Positions 1-5,079 of a stretch of 5,079 bases of DNA are shown here, piece by piece. The position numbers and the translations under genes are program-made. The stretch comes from an uncultured Methylobacillus sp. (GTDB taxonomy: Bacteria; Pseudomonadota; Gammaproteobacteria; Burkholderiales; Methylophilaceae). The stretch covers positions 1-5,079 of the forward strand of contig CAMLME010000138.1 in the NCBI GenBank assembly GCA_946481235.1, in the 5' to 3' direction. Each line of letters starts with the position of its first letter. Position 1 is the first letter of the stretch. The notes under the pieces are model-generated. The model saw only the letters and a list, made by a program, of their open reading frames with translations. It searched no databases and was not told where the DNA came from.

Positions 1-153
1 CCCAACCATCACCTGATCGAACAGGCGCTGAAGGACGCGCAGAACCCGGTGCTGCAGGCGCAACCCATCGTGTTCCGCACCGACAAGAACTCGAAGAAGG
101 TGATCAGCGGCGAGTTGCAGGAGCGTCTGGAAGAGTTCCACGCCTTGCCGTAA
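1..153 (+). CDS. C-terminal end of an unidentified protein (5' end outside window)
   Basis: An open frame runs from the first base to a TAA at 151-153 and gives the last 50 residues of a protein. The visible part is hydrophilic and looks like real coding sequence: a helix-like start (PNHHLIEQALKDAQNP), a possible beta strand (LQAQPIVFRTD), then a charged stretch ending in GELQERLEEFHALP. I do not recognise the family. The strand followed by a basic turn and an ELxxRLEEF helix faintly recalls the C-terminus of YbgC-like hot-dog acyl-CoA thioesterases, but this is only a guess. The gene converges on the cheX-like gene, with 16 bp between the two stop codons and no terminator hairpin between them. 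The coding call is fairly secure and the function is unknown. Confidence 0.6.
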   Translation, partial: PNHHLIEQALKDAQNPVLQAQPIVFRTDKNSKKVISGELQERLEEFHALP

Positions 154-169
154 ATGCGCGGGTATCGGG

Positions 170-625
170 TCATTGCACCGATTCGATGTCCACGACCACC
201 ATCGCATCCTGGTTGCGCCAATGCAGAGAGATCACGAACGGCCGCGTTCTCACGGCCGCGCGTATCGAGTCCGACGTGCCGCGTATCGTGACCGGCACGG
301 AAATCTCCAGCCCGGCACCGAAGTGTTTGCGCGCATTGCCGGCGATGGTGTTGGCGATCTCTCCCACGACATCCAATAGCTGGCTTTCGCTGCGATCCGG
401 CTCGCCGAGGATGACCAGCATCTGCAGCAGCATGGTATACGGGGCCGTAAAGTGCACGCAGCCGCGGAACATGCCGGAGAGCGTGATGAGTCCGGTGTAT
501 TGCGAAGGAACGAGTTTTTCCGCGTCGCCGAGATAGGCGGCGCGGATTTCTGCAGGCTCGTTCGTAGTCTGCAGAAAGTAGTGTTTCACGGCATTGGTGA
601 AGACTGCCAGGTCTTGCTCGTTCAT
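170..625 (-). CDS. cheX: CheX-type chemotaxis phosphatase (CheC/CheX/FliY superfamily)
   Basis: This is a 151-residue cytoplasmic protein with the size and layout of CheX, which removes phosphate from phosphorylated CheY-like receivers. The diagnostic feature is one ExxN signature, E89 and N92 in GEIANTIAGN, on the helix that in this superfamily inserts into the receiver active site. A single motif fits CheX; CheC usually has two. The preceding strand and turn (GLITLSGMFRGCVHFTAP, residues 45-62) and the C-terminal strand (AMVVVDIES) also fit the fold. The ATG at 623-625 is preceded by AAGGGA (632-637 on the minus strand, 6 nt spacing). It is the last gene of the operon, 23 nt after the receiver gene, so its likely substrate is that receiver. 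No transmembrane segment or signal peptide is seen. The family call rests on motif and context, and catalysis is inferred from the family. Confidence 0.82.
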   Translation of the reverse strand: MNEQDLAVFTNAVKHYFLQTTNEPAEIRAAYLGDAEKLVPSQYTGLITLSGMFRGCVHFTAPYTMLLQMLVILGEPDRSESQLLDVVGEIANTIAGNARKHFGAGLEISVPVTIRGTSDSIRAAVRTRPFVISLHWRNQDAMVVVDIESVQ

Positions 626-648
626 GCTGTTTCCCTTATTCGTCCGGC

Positions 649-1020
649 TTATGCCGAAATCTCGGCCAGCGCGTTGGCCAATTGCTCATCGGTAAAAGGT
701 TTGTAGAGAAACCCGGTCGCACCTTTTTTCAGCGCCTGGATCGCCGTCGTTTTGTCGCTCAACGCCGAAATCACGAGAATCTTTACGGCAGGCAACTGTT
801 TGACCATTGCGTCAATGCAGCTCACGCCGTCCATTTCGGGCATGGTCAGATCCATGGTGACCAGTTGGGGTTGTTCCCTGATGCTGATTTCCAGTGCTTC
901 GGCGCCGTTGGCAGCCAGGCCGCAGATGCTGAGGCCTTTCAGGTCGGCATGCAGCGCCGCGCGTGCGATGCGCGAGCGTGAAATGCTGGAGTCGTCGACA
1001 ATCAAGAGTTTCTTTTGCAT
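649..1020 (-). CDS. Stand-alone CheY-like response regulator (receiver domain only)
   Basis: This 123-residue protein is a single receiver domain with no output domain. All key residues are visible: the acidic pair D9-D10 after strand 1 (KKLLIVDDS), the phosphoacceptor D57 (LVTMDLTMPEMDG), the switch serine S85 (ILVISA), the switch aromatic F104 and the invariant lysine K107 (GFLYKPF). It should take phosphate from the Hpt histidine of the kinase encoded just upstream and act by protein-protein contact, as CheY does, or as a shuttle in a phosphorelay. The ATG at 1018-1020 has AGGGA at 1030-1034 (minus strand, 9 nt spacing) and starts 16 nt after the kinase stop codon. The gene is followed at 23 nt by the CheX-like phosphatase. 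The partner, whether motor, pilus or another effector, cannot be read from this window. I give no symbol because many cheY-like paralogues exist. Confidence 0.93.
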   Translation of the reverse strand: MQKKLLIVDDSSISRSRIARAALHADLKGLSICGLAANGAEALEISIREQPQLVTMDLTMPEMDGVSCIDAMVKQLPAVKILVISALSDKTTAIQALKKGATGFLYKPFTDEQLANALAEISA

Positions 1021-1036
1021 ACGCGGGATTCCCTGG

Positions 1037-3094
1037 TTAGGCCTGGAAACGGATGCTGAACATGGTGTACAGGTGCTTCTGCGTGGAAATGCCGAAGCGG
1101 GCGCCCAGTGCGCCTATCTTCTGCTTTACGATGTCCATGCCGACGCCTTGCCCGGCGTCGCGATCGACCTCGCTTGCGGTGGAGAAGCCCGGCTCGAAGA
1201 TTTTCATCATGATCTGTTTGGCGTCCAGTTGCTGGAGCTGGGCGGCTGTATAGAATCCCTTGCTGATTAGTGCAGCCTTGATGTCGTCGGCAACCAGACC
1301 GTGGCCATCGTCGCGTACCACCAGTTCATAGCTGTCTCCGACCTTGTCGAGCCCGATGTAGACGGATCCAATCGGCGCCTTGTTGCGCGATTTGCGGATG
1401 TGTATCGGTTCGACGCCGTGCGCCACGGCATTGCGCAGCAATTGCAGCGCAATATCCTTGATTTGCCTCTGTACCGTGTCGGGCAAGGTTTCCAGCGCAT
1501 CCAGCTTGGCCGTGAGGCTGACCGCCTTATCGTGGGCGTGCGCGATGCGCTGCGCCAAGCTGTGCAGATTTCCGGCGAAATCGTCCGGCGGATCGGCGTT
1601 TTCCTGGGTAGAGCGGCCGCTGCTGAAAGCAGCGAGCTTGTCCGCGAGTTCATGGATGGTTGCGACCTTCTGGAAGAAGTCGTCCAGCGGTCCGGGCAGG
1701 GCCAGCAGGTCGTTGTCGCTAAGGGCTTCCTTGGCGCGCAGGCCGGACAACAGGCTTTCGAACTGTTGCGCCAGCGATTCGAAGATATCCAGACCGAGCG
1801 ATGCCGCCTCGCCTTTGATAGTGTGTATCTGCCGGAACACGGCATCGACGGTCTTGCGTGGGCTTTGGGTGCTTTTGAGTGCGTTGTTAACGCTGAGCAG
1901 GGCCTGTTCGGTGGCGGTGAGGAATTCGTTCAATGCGGCAGGGCTGATCTTGAGGATTTCGAGCATCAATTCGACCTCGCTCTTGGCCTGCTTGCGCGCC
2001 AGCGCCAGCGCCGCTTCCAGTTCTTGCTGCTCGGTGACATCGAATACCGAAACCAGCAGGTGAGAAATCTTGCCGTCCACGAGCACGCGATTGAATTGGA
2101 AGGTCAGATAGCGCAATCCGGGCTTTCCTTCACTGAGCCGGGTTTGCACCGGGATGGCGAGCAGCGGATTGAGATCCATCACCAGCGACTCCGTGACGCG
2201 CCCACCCAGCAGCAGGTCGATGTAGTCGATCGCTGCCTCGAACGTCTCCTTGCCCAGCACGAGCTGCAGCTCCTGCCTGAAATCCAGACCGGGGCTGACG
2301 GGCTTGCCGAGAATGCCGGAAAGCGAGGCTGAATATTGCGTGCCGATGCGGTAGTCCGCGTCGAGCAGGAACAGGCCTTCCTTCACGGTGCCGAGGATCT
2401 CGGCGGTTTCCTGCTGGGCTTGCTCGACCAACCTGTCATTTTCTCGCAGGCGTCGGATGAACTTGAACAAGATAAATAGAAAGTTAAGAGTGGCGAGTAT
2501 CATCCCGCCGGTTTGCACGTAACGCAGGAAGTCGGCGCGATCGTTGGCGTCTTTTTCGAGTTCCGTGGTTAACTTATTCATCAAGCCGAGCAGTTCGAGA
2601 TTATTCGCTCTGGCGTAAGCCACTGCGGCGTCAATTTCCACACTGCTTGCCGGCCCCTTGAGCACGGGGGCCAGTAGTGTCATGTAGGGTTGCCAGATAT
2701 GCTGGGCCTTGGTCAGGGTTTCCGTATATTTTCGGTCTGTAAGCGCTTTGAGCCTGACTTTCTTGTCTGCCGTACCCATCACGAAACCGCCTTGTTCGAA
2801 GCTGCGCAGAGTCTGGTCGAACAGCGTTACGGTTTTTTGGAGCTCATCGTCATTCTTGGGATTGCTAATGAATCTTTCTGTGTCGCTTTGCTTGATCAGC
2901 AGTGACTTCGTCATGCGCTGCGAGAGCATGCGCTGACGGCCTGACAGGTTCAGGTTGGTCGCACTGTCCGAGAGCTGGAACGAGATATAAAAATTCAGCG
3001 TCAGTACGGCCAGGTCGAAAACGAGAAAAAAGCCTACGGCAAGTATGATTTCCCGATACTTGCCCAGATATGATTTTGCATTCGATGATTCCAT
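1037..3094 (-). CDS. Membrane CheA-like histidine kinase: NarX/PilJ-type sensor, PAS, Hpt, CheA-type ATPase, no CheW domain
   Basis: This 685-residue inner-membrane kinase (numbered from the ATG at 3092-3094) has TM1 at about 16-39, a periplasmic helical region at about 40-194 and TM2 at about 195-213, followed by a basic stretch (KFIRRLRE). The periplasmic part opens with NLSGRQRMLSQRMTK (49-63), the hallmark of NarX/PilJ-type sensors. A PAS-like domain spans about 228-355 and ends in DVTEQQ, followed by a probable coiled coil. The Hpt domain (about 383-475) carries FRQIHTIKGEA with H424 as phosphoacceptor. The C-terminus is a CheA-class ATPase: N-box RNAVAHGVE (N555), G1 DDGHG (595-599), F-box FEPGFST and G2 GQGVGMD (648-654). 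The protein ends at the close of this domain, so the CheW-like P5 domain is absent and there is no ordinary H-box dimerisation domain. An upstream ATG at 3107-3109 would add five residues but has no Shine-Dalgarno sequence. It is the first gene of an operon with a receiver and CheX. The stimulus is unknown. Confidence 0.9.
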   Translation of the reverse strand: MESSNAKSYLGKYREIILAVGFFLVFDLAVLTLNFYISFQLSDSATNLNLSGRQRMLSQRMTKSLLIKQSDTERFISNPKNDDELQKTVTLFDQTLRSFEQGGFVMGTADKKVRLKALTDRKYTETLTKAQHIWQPYMTLLAPVLKGPASSVEIDAAVAYARANNLELLGLMNKLTTELEKDANDRADFLRYVQTGGMILATLNFLFILFKFIRRLRENDRLVEQAQQETAEILGTVKEGLFLLDADYRIGTQYSASLSGILGKPVSPGLDFRQELQLVLGKETFEAAIDYIDLLLGGRVTESLVMDLNPLLAIPVQTRLSEGKPGLRYLTFQFNRVLVDGKISHLLVSVFDVTEQQELEAALALARKQAKSEVELMLEILKISPAALNEFLTATEQALLSVNNALKSTQSPRKTVDAVFRQIHTIKGEAASLGLDIFESLAQQFESLLSGLRAKEALSDNDLLALPGPLDDFFQKVATIHELADKLAAFSSGRSTQENADPPDDFAGNLHSLAQRIAHAHDKAVSLTAKLDALETLPDTVQRQIKDIALQLLRNAVAHGVEPIHIRKSRNKAPIGSVYIGLDKVGDSYELVVRDDGHGLVADDIKAALISKGFYTAAQLQQLDAKQIMMKIFEPGFSTASEVDRDAGQGVGMDIVKQKIGALGARFGISTQKHLYTMFSIRFQA

Positions 3095-3103
3095 CGTCAA
3101 GCG

Positions 3104-3107
3104 CTCC
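3104..3107 (-). promoter_or_regulatory. Ribosome binding site deciding the kinase start
   Basis: GGAG on the minus strand lies 9 nt before the ATG at 3092-3094. The ATG at 3107-3109, five codons further upstream in the same frame, overlaps this GGAG and has only AU-rich, non-purine sequence before it. This favours the downstream start. It is an inference from spacing alone. Confidence 0.5.
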
Positions 3108-3348
3108 ATCGCAGTTAAACAGCATGAGGTCCAGCCTCGGTTTATTGGTTGCCAGCGTAGGCGAGGTCGCTTCGTTGCGATGGGGTAATGCCAGGCCGCG
3201 AATTAACGCGGTTTGGTTTTCGGCAACGTCATTGCTGCCGGAAGCCGGTGTACAATTGCTGCGGTTTGCGTGAGGCACGCTCCGGCTAGCGGCCGAAGGG
3301 TTCCTCCCCGGATCATGCATAGCAAAAAACAGGCCGAATCGATTACGT

Positions 3349-3378
3349 TTGGCTAAGAGGCTGATTAGTCTTCATAAA
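3349..3378 (+). promoter_or_regulatory. Possible sigma-70 promoter of the MFS gene
   Basis: TTGGCT (3349-3354) and CATAAA (3373-3378) match the -35 and -10 consensus at four of six positions each, with an 18-bp spacer, in the AT-rich part of the intergenic region. If used, it would give a leader of roughly 90 nt that contains both downstream inverted repeats. The match is modest and was found by eye. Confidence 0.25.
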
Positions 3379-3390
3379 GAAGAAAATAGC

Positions 3391-3415
3391 TGCCTGCTCT
3401 TGATTGTTGCAGGCA
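3391..3415 (+). repeat. Inverted repeat (7-bp arms) upstream of the MFS gene
   Basis: TGCCTGC (3391-3397) and GCAGGCA (3409-3415) are perfect inverted arms around an 11-nt spacer. As RNA they could form a hairpin in the MFS leader, and as DNA they could be a dyad operator. No T-tract follows, so this is not an intrinsic terminator. The right arm shares 3 nt with the next inverted repeat, so the two hairpins could not both form fully. Confidence 0.5.
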
Positions 3416-3427
3416 CTGTTCCAGTGC
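3413..3427 (+). repeat. 15-bp palindrome-like inverted repeat upstream of the MFS gene
   Basis: GCACTG (3413-3418) and CAGTGC (3422-3427) are perfect 6-bp arms around TTC. The compact dyad lies about 50 bp before the MFS start and resembles a regulator-binding site in size. It overlaps the preceding inverted repeat by 3 nt. No regulator gene is adjacent, so the binding partner is unknown. Confidence 0.45.
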
Positions 3428-3478
3428 GAATGAGAAAAATAGACTCTCCAACGATGCAATTCCTGGCTGTACTTGCTT

Positions 3479-4663
3479 ATGCATAAGCGATCTTCATTCC
3501 TCATATCCTTTGTATTGGCTAGCCTCGCGGCGTTAGCTCCGTTTGCAATCGATACTTATCTGCCGGCTTTCCCGGCAATGGCGAACGATCTCGGCTCAAC
3601 CACGCTCGGCTTGCAGCAGAGCCTGACGGCATATCTGCTGCCTTATGCGGTGATGACGCTATGGCACGGTGCGATTTCCGATGCCATCGGCCGGCTGGCT
3701 GCGATTCGTTGGGGACTGATTGTGTTTGCGCTGGCTTCCATCGGTTGCGCATTTGCGCCCAATGTTGAAACGCTGTGGTTTTTCCGCGCGCTTCAAGGCA
3801 TTTCGGCAGGGGCCGGCAATGTCGTGGCGCGTGCGATGGTGCGCGATCTGTTTGAAGGCGTTGCGGCTCAGCGCGTGATGGCCCAGGTTCAGATGATATT
3901 TGGTCTTGCACCGGCCGTTGCGCCCATCATCGGCGGATTGTTGCTCGGCATTCATTGGCAGGCGATCTTTTTCTTCCTGTTTTTGTATGCGCTCGTTGTA
4001 TTGGCTTCCGCCTATCGCTTTCTTCCTGAGACGGTTCCTGTCGAGCGTCGTGTACCTTTATCGGCACGTGCGGTGATGGATGGTTACCGCAAGATATTTT
4101 CCGACAGAGAGTTCCGGCTGCTGGTTACCGCCTTCGGTTCGAACTTCGCCGGTTTTTTCATTTATGTTCTGGCTGCGCCGGTATTCCTGATCGAGCATCT
4201 TGGCCTGAACGAGCACCAGTTCGGCATGATGTTCGTACCAACGGTTATCGGCATGGTGACCGGCTCGTGGTTCGCGCGGCATTATGCCGGTCGTTTCCCT
4301 GAAGCCACCGTTTTACGTCTTGCATATGGCTGGATGGCGGGGGCGGTACTGATCAATATCGCCATCTGTATCTGGCAGCCCGCACAGCCTCTGCTCAATA
4401 TTCTGCCGATCGCCCTTTACAATGTCGGTATGGCATTTGCGATGCCGGTTTTGTCCGTGGCGGCATTGGATAGGCATCCTCGCCTGCGCGGAACGGCGGC
4501 TTCAGGACAAGCGTTTATTCAAATGGTGTTGTCTACTGTATCGGCCGGATTGATTATTCCATTGTTATGGCATCATCCGCTGGGGCTCGCCCTTGGCATG
4601 GGTGCCTATTTGTTGTTAGGCTGGCTGAGTGTCAGGAAATCTTCGCTGATGGCGCGAGTTTGA
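3479..4663 (+). CDS. MFS multidrug/solute exporter, Bcr/CflA-like (DHA1 type, 12 TM)
   Basis: This 394-residue inner-membrane protein has about twelve hydrophobic segments (roughly 8-28, 47-66, 77-93, 97-118, 136-158, 162-182, 213-237, 247-266, 282-300, 304-325, 340-362 and 366-384). A hydrophilic central loop lies at about 183-212. It is normal length for proton-driven drug exporters of the Bcr/CflA group. Family features are the TM1 motif DTYLPAFP (25-32, with acidic D25), motif A in the TM2-3 loop as GAISDAIGR (64-72), motif B RALQGISAG (103-111) and a motif C-like APAVAPIIGG ending TM5. The substrate cannot be told from sequence; drug, sulfonamide, bicyclomycin-type or metabolite export are all known in the group. 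The start is uncertain. The ATG at 3479 is preferred and a TTG at 3473 is in frame, but neither has a clear Shine-Dalgarno sequence. It is a single-gene unit ended by the terminator at 4771-4798. Confidence 0.88.
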   Translation: MHKRSSFLISFVLASLAALAPFAIDTYLPAFPAMANDLGSTTLGLQQSLTAYLLPYAVMTLWHGAISDAIGRLAAIRWGLIVFALASIGCAFAPNVETLWFFRALQGISAGAGNVVARAMVRDLFEGVAAQRVMAQVQMIFGLAPAVAPIIGGLLLGIHWQAIFFFLFLYALVVLASAYRFLPETVPVERRVPLSARAVMDGYRKIFSDREFRLLVTAFGSNFAGFFIYVLAAPVFLIEHLGLNEHQFGMMFVPTVIGMVTGSWFARHYAGRFPEATVLRLAYGWMAGAVLINIAICIWQPAQPLLNILPIALYNVGMAFAMPVLSVAALDRHPRLRGTAASGQAFIQMVLSTVSAGLIIPLLWHHPLGLALGMGAYLLLGWLSVRKSSLMARV

Positions 4664-4824
4664 TTGCATGAGGATATGAGATAGCGGAAGCATCGGCGGA
4701 TATGCGTCAACAATGTCGCAATCACTCTATGAGCTAGGCAAGGTCGTAAGTCGCCAGATGTACCAGACGCAAAAAAGGAGGCAATCGCCTCCTTTTTTAT
4801 TGCCTGACTTGATTCGGTATTGGG
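4664..4824. other. Convergent intergenic spacer
   Basis: These 161 bp between the two convergent stop codons hold the bidirectional terminator and nothing else I can support. A 63-codon open frame starting at 4713 runs through the terminator and antisense into fdxA, and it is not a credible gene. Confidence 0.7.
4771..4798. terminator. Bidirectional intrinsic terminator between the MFS gene and fdxA
   Basis: The stem GGAGGC (4777-4782) and GCCTCC (4787-4792) encloses a 4-nt loop and is flanked by A6 (4771-4776) and T6 (4793-4798). The flanks extend the pairing to 12 bp and provide a U-tract on either strand. It lies about 108 bp after the MFS stop and about 26 bp after the fdxA stop, so it can end both convergent transcripts. 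Confidence 0.9.
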
Positions 4825-5079
4825 TTACTCAACGAGCAGGCCGCGCTTGCCGGCCTTGCCGTTGTTTTCGTCGGCGTCAGGCAGGGCATCCTTCTTGCTG
4901 GTAATCGTCGGCCAGACCTTGGCGAGGCGGGCGTTCAGCTCGATATACTCCTGCTGGTCGGCAGGTACGTCATCCTCAGCGAAGATCGCCTCTGCCGGGC
5001 ATTCGGCCACGCACAGCGTGCAATCGATGCACTCGTCCGGGTCGATGGCGAGGAAGTTCGGGCCTTCCACGAAGCAATC
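4825..5079 (-). CDS. fdxA: Seven-iron ferredoxin, FdxA type, N-terminus outside window
   Basis: The visible 84 residues are the central and C-terminal part of a small electron-transfer ferredoxin that carries one [3Fe-4S] and one [4Fe-4S] cluster. The fragment begins [20 protein letters not shown], typical of the FdxA/Azotobacter ferredoxin I family. It continues with the second cysteine motif [12 protein letters not shown] (visible residues 17-28), where in this family the first three cysteines bind the 4Fe cluster and the last serves the 3Fe cluster. The family-specific long C-terminus follows ([20 protein letters not shown], then KKDALPDA). About 23 N-terminal residues, with the first cysteine motif, should lie beyond 5079, given a usual length near 107. 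The ATG is therefore not in the window, and the GTG at 5068-5070 is internal. The last 15 or so residues ([15 protein letters not shown]) lack the DWDGVKGK-like tail common in relatives. The partner proteins are unknown. Confidence 0.93.
   Translation of the reverse strand, partial: DCFVEGPNFLAIDPDECIDCTLCVAECPAEAIFAEDDVPADQQEYIELNARLAKVWPTITSKKDALPDADENNGKAGKRGLLVE

Larger units (their letters stand above)
3095..3478. promoter_or_regulatory. Divergent intergenic region between the kinase operon and the MFS gene
   Basis: These 384 bp contain no convincing gene and must carry the promoters of two divergent units. The kinase-proximal half (about 3195-3312) holds several short inverted repeats: CCGCG/CGCGG around AATTAA (3196-3211), CGGCA/TGCCG (3221-3225 and 3236-3240), CCGG/CCGG (3238-3248), GCGTG/CACGC (3268-3280) and TCCGG/CCGGA (3281-3285 and 3308-3312). 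The octamer ATTGCTGC occurs twice (3231-3238 and 3255-3262). The MFS-proximal half (about 3340-3478) is more AT-rich and holds a possible promoter and two overlapping inverted repeats, listed separately. I could not identify a good promoter for the kinase operon: no clear sigma-70, sigma-54 or sigma-28 match was found by eye. No tRNA or known riboswitch was recognised. Confidence 0.6.

Noticed and set aside
1301..2332. Long plus-strand open frame of 343 codons
   Set aside because: It lies entirely antisense to the kinase gene, whose domains are clearly recognisable. The translation is low-complexity Q/R/L/E-rich with no family features, typical of antisense frames in GC-rich genes.
3163..3196. 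Possible sigma-54 promoter (TGGCATT...GC) for the kinase operon on the minus strand
   Set aside because: The GG and GC elements are separated by 12 rather than the required 10 bases, and the -12 element is poor.
3213..3240. GCCGAAAA on the minus strand resembling a sigma-28 (flagellar) -10 element
   Set aside because: No TAAAGTTT-like -35 element is present at the expected 11-nt distance, so a flagellar promoter is not supported.
3257..3312. Riboswitch-like or tRNA-like element around the GC-rich stretch
   Set aside because: No cloverleaf, anticodon arm or recognised riboswitch core could be assembled by eye. Only short separate dyads are present.
2865..3320. Minus-strand open frame of 151 codons entering the kinase 5' end
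   Set aside because: It overlaps the kinase in another frame and the translation shows no domain. The upstream part only reads through the intergenic region.
3315..3356. 13-codon frame (MHSKKQAESITFG) in the intergenic region
   Set aside because: No Shine-Dalgarno sequence, no visible relation to the exporter gene over 120 bp downstream, and a length easily reached by chance.
4713..4904. Plus-strand 63-codon open frame after the exporter
   Set aside because: It runs through the intrinsic terminator and antisense into fdxA, has no ribosome site, and ends in Arg/Cys-rich shadow sequence.
5068..5070. GTG as start codon of the ferredoxin
   Set aside because: The frame stays open to the window end and encodes DCF before it, which matches the conserved interior of FdxA proteins. 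The true start is outside the window.

Overview
The window looks like a chromosomal segment of a Gram-negative proteobacterium, most likely a betaproteobacterium. Gene content and protein style fit this: a NarX/PilJ-type sensor, a CheY/CheX pair, a Bcr/CflA-type exporter and a seven-iron (FdxA-type) ferredoxin, at moderately high GC. This assignment is inference. No rRNA, tRNA, insertion sequence, CRISPR array or phage gene was seen.

Layout. Positions 1-153 (+) hold the last 50 residues of an unidentified protein. Converging on it, with only 16 bp between the stop codons, is a three-gene minus-strand operon covering 170-3094. In transcription order it encodes a membrane-bound CheA-like histidine kinase (1037-3094), a stand-alone CheY-like receiver (649-1020) and a CheX-type phosphatase (170-625). 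The gaps between them are 16 and 23 nt, which implies one transcript. A 384-bp divergent intergenic region (3095-3478) follows. It is rich in short inverted repeats and must hold the promoters of both the operon and the next gene. A 12-TM MFS exporter of the Bcr/CflA drug-resistance type lies on the plus strand (3479-4663). A strong bidirectional intrinsic terminator (4771-4798) separates it from the convergent fdxA gene (4825 to beyond the window end, minus strand), whose N-terminal part is outside the window.

How the genes work together. The operon looks like a compact, self-contained signalling pathway. A periplasmic NarX/PilJ-like four-helix sensor and a cytoplasmic PAS domain would control a CheA-type ATPase that phosphorylates its own Hpt histidine. 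The phosphate would pass to the receiver aspartate and be removed by CheX. The kinase ends right after the ATPase domain and has no CheW-like (P5) domain. It should therefore work without CheW and MCP arrays, although it uses chemotaxis parts. The target of the receiver is not encoded here. The exporter and ferredoxin look like unrelated housekeeping or accessory genes.
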